Positions 6,114 to 8,398 of a DNA stretch of 8,398 nucleotides are shown piece by piece. The stretch is from Actinomycetota bacterium (GTDB lineage Bacteria > Actinomycetota > Actinomycetes > Nanopelagicales > Nanopelagicaceae), in assembly GCA_013205455.1 (NCBI GenBank), contig JABMMO010000015.1:1-8398 (forward strand). The letters are read 5' to 3'. Under the pieces are notes generated by a model, which had not been told where the DNA came from, made no database searches, and saw only the letters and a list, made by a program, of their open reading frames with translations. The translations under genes and the position numbers were made by a program. The stretch's first letter is position 1; every line of letters begins with the position of its first letter.

Positions 6114-8398
6114 TCATTTAGTCGAAGTAATTGCCTGCATCGCCCAGGTAAGGAGTTCAGTATTCCGTATCTCTTCACTTTCTGAAGAATCGGCTATGGA
6201 TGAGCGTCCAGATTGCAGGTTTAACGGGGCTTTTGGCCGGGCAATCAAGATTACTTTTATTGCGCTTTTAATAAGCGTGCCCGGATAGAGACGCTGCATC
6301 CGTAGTTGTGTGGATTCGGGGAGTAGAACTTCGCCAATCCGAAGATAATTTCCTTGGAGGATTACTTCAGTAATGCCAAGGTTCTTAGCCATAACTCGTA
6401 GCGCAGCTACTTTCAGTAAAACGTTAACCACGCTGGTTGGCTCACCAAAGCGATCCACCATCTCTTCGCGAATCGCATCGATATCGCGCTCTTGTTGCGC
6501 ATCAGCCAGGCGCCGATATATGTCGAGGCGTAACCGTTCACCTGGAATGTAATCGTGCGGCAAATGTGCAGTAACTGGAAGTTCTATCCGACATTCTTTT
6601 AGGCGAGGCGTCTCTTCAAAGTAACCAGTTTTATATTCATTAACCGCTTCGCCAACCATCCGCATATATAAATCAAAGCCAACATCCGCAATATGTCCGC
6701 TCTGTTCACCGCCGAGTAAATTTCCGGCGCCACGAATTTCTAAATCTTTTAAAGCAACTTGCATTCCAGAACCTAAATCAGTGTGTGTTGAGATCGTGGT
6801 TAATCGATCGAGCGCAAGTTCAGTTAGCGGTTTATCTGCTGGGTATAAAAAGTAGGCATATGCGCGCTCTCGACTTCGGCCAACTCGACCACGAATTTGA
6901 TGTAGCTGAGAGAGGCCAAATAAATCAGCACGTTCAACTAATAAGGTATTTGCATTAGCAACATCAATTCCGTTTTCAATAATTGTGGTGCAAACTAAAA
7001 TATCGAACTCACGGTTCCAAAAAGCTAGGATTACTTCTTCCAACGCAGTTTCATTCATCTGGCCATGCGCAATTGCAATTCGAGCTTCTGGGACCAAAGT
7101 TCGCAACTTTGCCGCTGCGATATCAATGCTCTCGACTCGGTTGTGAATATAGAAAATTTGGCCGTCCCGAAGCAATTCGCGATGGATTGCTGCAGTTACT
7201 TGCTTATCATCTTGCGGGCCCACATAGGTAAGTACGGGATGACGTTCTTCCGGTGGCGTTGCAATTGTGGACATTTCTCGAATTCCAGTAATCGCCATTT
7301 CCAAAGTTCGTGGAATTGGCGTAGCAGACATGGAGAGCACATCTACCGAGGTCCGCATTTTCTTTAGACTCTCTTTATGTTCTACGCCGAAACGTTGTTC
7401 CTCATCAACAATTACTAAACCAAGATCCCTAATAACTACATCCTGTGAAAGTAATCGATGAGTGCCGATCACAATATCAATCGAGCCGTGGGCTAACCCA
7501 TCGAGAATTTCCTTATTTTCTTTAGTTGAGTTAAATCGAGATAAACCTGCGACTTTAATCGGAAATCCAGTGTATCTATCGGTAAAAGTAGCGAGGTGTT
7601 GTTGCACTAAGAGCGTAGTTGGAACCAATACTGCTACTTGCTTACCGTCTTGCACCGCTTTAAATGCAGCGCGCACTGCAATTTCAGTTTTGCCATAACC
7701 AACATCGCCACAAACAACTCGATCCATCGGATATGGCCGCTCCATATCGCGTTTAACTTCATTAATAGTGGAAAGTTGATCTGGAGTTTCCACATATACA
7801 AATGCATCTTCTAACTCGCGTTGCCATGGCGTATCGGCTGAAAAAGCAAAACCTGGCGCGCTGGTACGCGCAGCATAAAGTCGAATTAATTCACCAGCTA
7901 TTTCCTTTACCGCTTTCCGTGCTCGAGATTTTGCTTTTATCCAATCGGACCCGCCGATTCGGTGTACCGCTGGCGCTTCACCGCCGACATATCTTGTTAC
8001 TTGTTCAAGGCCATCGGTCGGAACATAAATGCGATCACCCGGTTGGCCGCGCTTGGAAGATGCGTATTCAATTACTAAATATTCACGAATTGCGCCACCG
8101 AAATCTCGCTTAACTAGTTCGATATATCTACCAACGCCATGTTGTTCATGTACAACATAATCGCTCGCTTTTAGCTCTAATGGATCAATGGTTTTCTTGC
8201 GGCGTGATGGCATTTTTGCACCATCTCCTGTGGTGTTTCGATGCCCTGAAATATCTTTATCAGTGATTAATACAACTTTTATGACATCGTTAATAAAGCC
8301 AAACTCAAGACTTGAAGTTGTAACAATTACGCCATCTCTGGTTGGCGCATTTTTTATCGACTCACTTTTTCTTACTGGTACATCGGAATCAACTAGTA
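6114..8398 (-). CDS. mfd: Transcription-repair coupling factor Mfd, C-terminal 760 residues (5' end cut)
   Basis: Mfd is the ATP-driven translocase that removes RNA polymerase stalled at DNA lesions and recruits UvrA. The frame stays open from the TGA at 6114 to the right edge, giving 760 residues. The N-terminal UvrB-like and UvrA-binding domains lie outside the window. An ATG at 8213 is internal: the 61 residues before it read on as Mfd-like sequence (GFINDVIKVVLITDKDISG), the end of the N-terminal module. From the edge, the order is the RNA polymerase interaction (CarD-like) domain (about 75-140, SDYVVHEQHGVGRYIEL), Walker A GDVGYGKT (230-237), DEEQ box (331-334), SATPIPRTLEMA (357-368), TTIIENGIDVANANTLLVER (470-489), arginine-finger motif QIRGRVGRS (500-508), the translocation (TRG) region after it, and the C-terminal TRCF domain (about 600-700, LPHDYIPGERLRLDIYRRL). 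All helicase motifs are intact. Confidence 0.98.
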   Translation of the reverse strand, partial: LVDSDVPVRKSESIKNAPTRDGVIVTTSSLEFGFINDVIKVVLITDKDISGHRNTTGDGAKMPSRRKKTIDPLELKASDYVVHEQHGVGRYIELVKRDFGGAIREYLVIEYASSKRGQPGDRIYVPTDGLEQVTRYVGGEAPAVHRIGGSDWIKAKSRARKAVKEIAGELIRLYAARTSAPGFAFSADTPWQRELEDAFVYVETPDQLSTINEVKRDMERPYPMDRVVCGDVGYGKTEIAVRAAFKAVQDGKQVAVLVPTTLLVQQHLATFTDRYTGFPIKVAGLSRFNSTKENKEILDGLAHGSIDIVIGTHRLLSQDVVIRDLGLVIVDEEQRFGVEHKESLKKMRTSVDVLSMSATPIPRTLEMAITGIREMSTIATPPEERHPVLTYVGPQDDKQVTAAIHRELLRDGQIFYIHNRVESIDIAAAKLRTLVPEARIAIAHGQMNETALEEVILAFWNREFDILVCTTIIENGIDVANANTLLVERADLFGLSQLHQIRGRVGRSRERAYAYFLYPADKPLTELALDRLTTISTHTDLGSGMQVALKDLEIRGAGNLLGGEQSGHIADVGFDLYMRMVGEAVNEYKTGYFEETPRLKECRIELPVTAHLPHDYIPGERLRLDIYRRLADAQQERDIDAIREEMVDRFGEPTSVVNVLLKVAALRVMAKNLGITEVILQGNYLRIGEVLLPESTQLRMQRLYPGTLIKSAIKVILIARPKAPLNLQSGRSSIADSSESEEIRNTELLTWAMQAITSTK

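Noticed and set aside
6114..8213. A separate 699-residue helicase gene starting at ATG 8213
   Set aside because: The same frame continues open to the window edge with Mfd-like residues, so this Met is internal to mfd.
1..8398. Search for mobile elements, CRISPR arrays, defence or toxin-antitoxin systems
   Set aside because: No direct or inverted repeats of note, no transposase, nuclease or toxin-like ORF; MazG here is the housekeeping pyrophosphohydrolase and is not next to mazEF.

Overview
The window looks like the core genome of an actinobacterium with moderate-to-low GC and a streamlined layout. The gene order mfd - lipoprotein - mazG - eno - FtsB/DivIC - DUF501 - ppx is the conserved actinobacterial block (in Mycobacterium tuberculosis approximately Rv1020-Rv1026). 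DUF501 and the family 5 uracil-DNA glycosylase also fit that phylum. AT-rich codon use (many TTA, AAA and ATT codons), very short intergenic gaps and no mobile DNA suggest a genome-reduced lineage such as freshwater Nanopelagicales (acI). That genus-level placement is inference. I see no phage, IS element, CRISPR array or defence system.

Everything is on the minus strand, so transcription runs from position 8398 towards 1. Reading that way: the RID-to-C-terminus part of the transcription-repair coupling factor Mfd (open at the right edge); a 199-residue SurA-N-like lipoprotein; a MazG nucleotide pyrophosphohydrolase; enolase, with a GTG start and the best Shine-Dalgarno site in the window; an FtsB/DivIC-type division protein; a DUF501 protein; a Ppx/GppA phosphatase; a family 5 uracil-DNA glycosylase; a tRNA with anticodon UAA; and a Bax inhibitor-1/YccA family membrane protein cut by the left edge. 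No stretch over 300 bases lacks a gene. The largest gaps are 51 bp (tRNA to BI-1) and 49 bp (mazG to eno).

Spacing suggests one or two long transcripts. FtsB/DUF501 and DUF501/ppx overlap by 4 bp, ppx and the glycosylase are 1 nt apart, and the glycosylase stop codon lies inside the tRNA gene. The functions mix genome maintenance (Mfd, uracil excision, MazG nucleotide sanitation), phosphate or alarmone metabolism (Ppx), glycolysis (Eno) and envelope or division functions (FtsB-like protein, lipoprotein).

Most of the window is ordinary conserved housekeeping. The part most worth a second look is the tRNA: it has a leucine UAA anticodon on a 73-nt body with a 5-nt variable loop, where leucine tRNAs normally have a long variable arm, and its 5' end is fused to the end of the glycosylase ORF.
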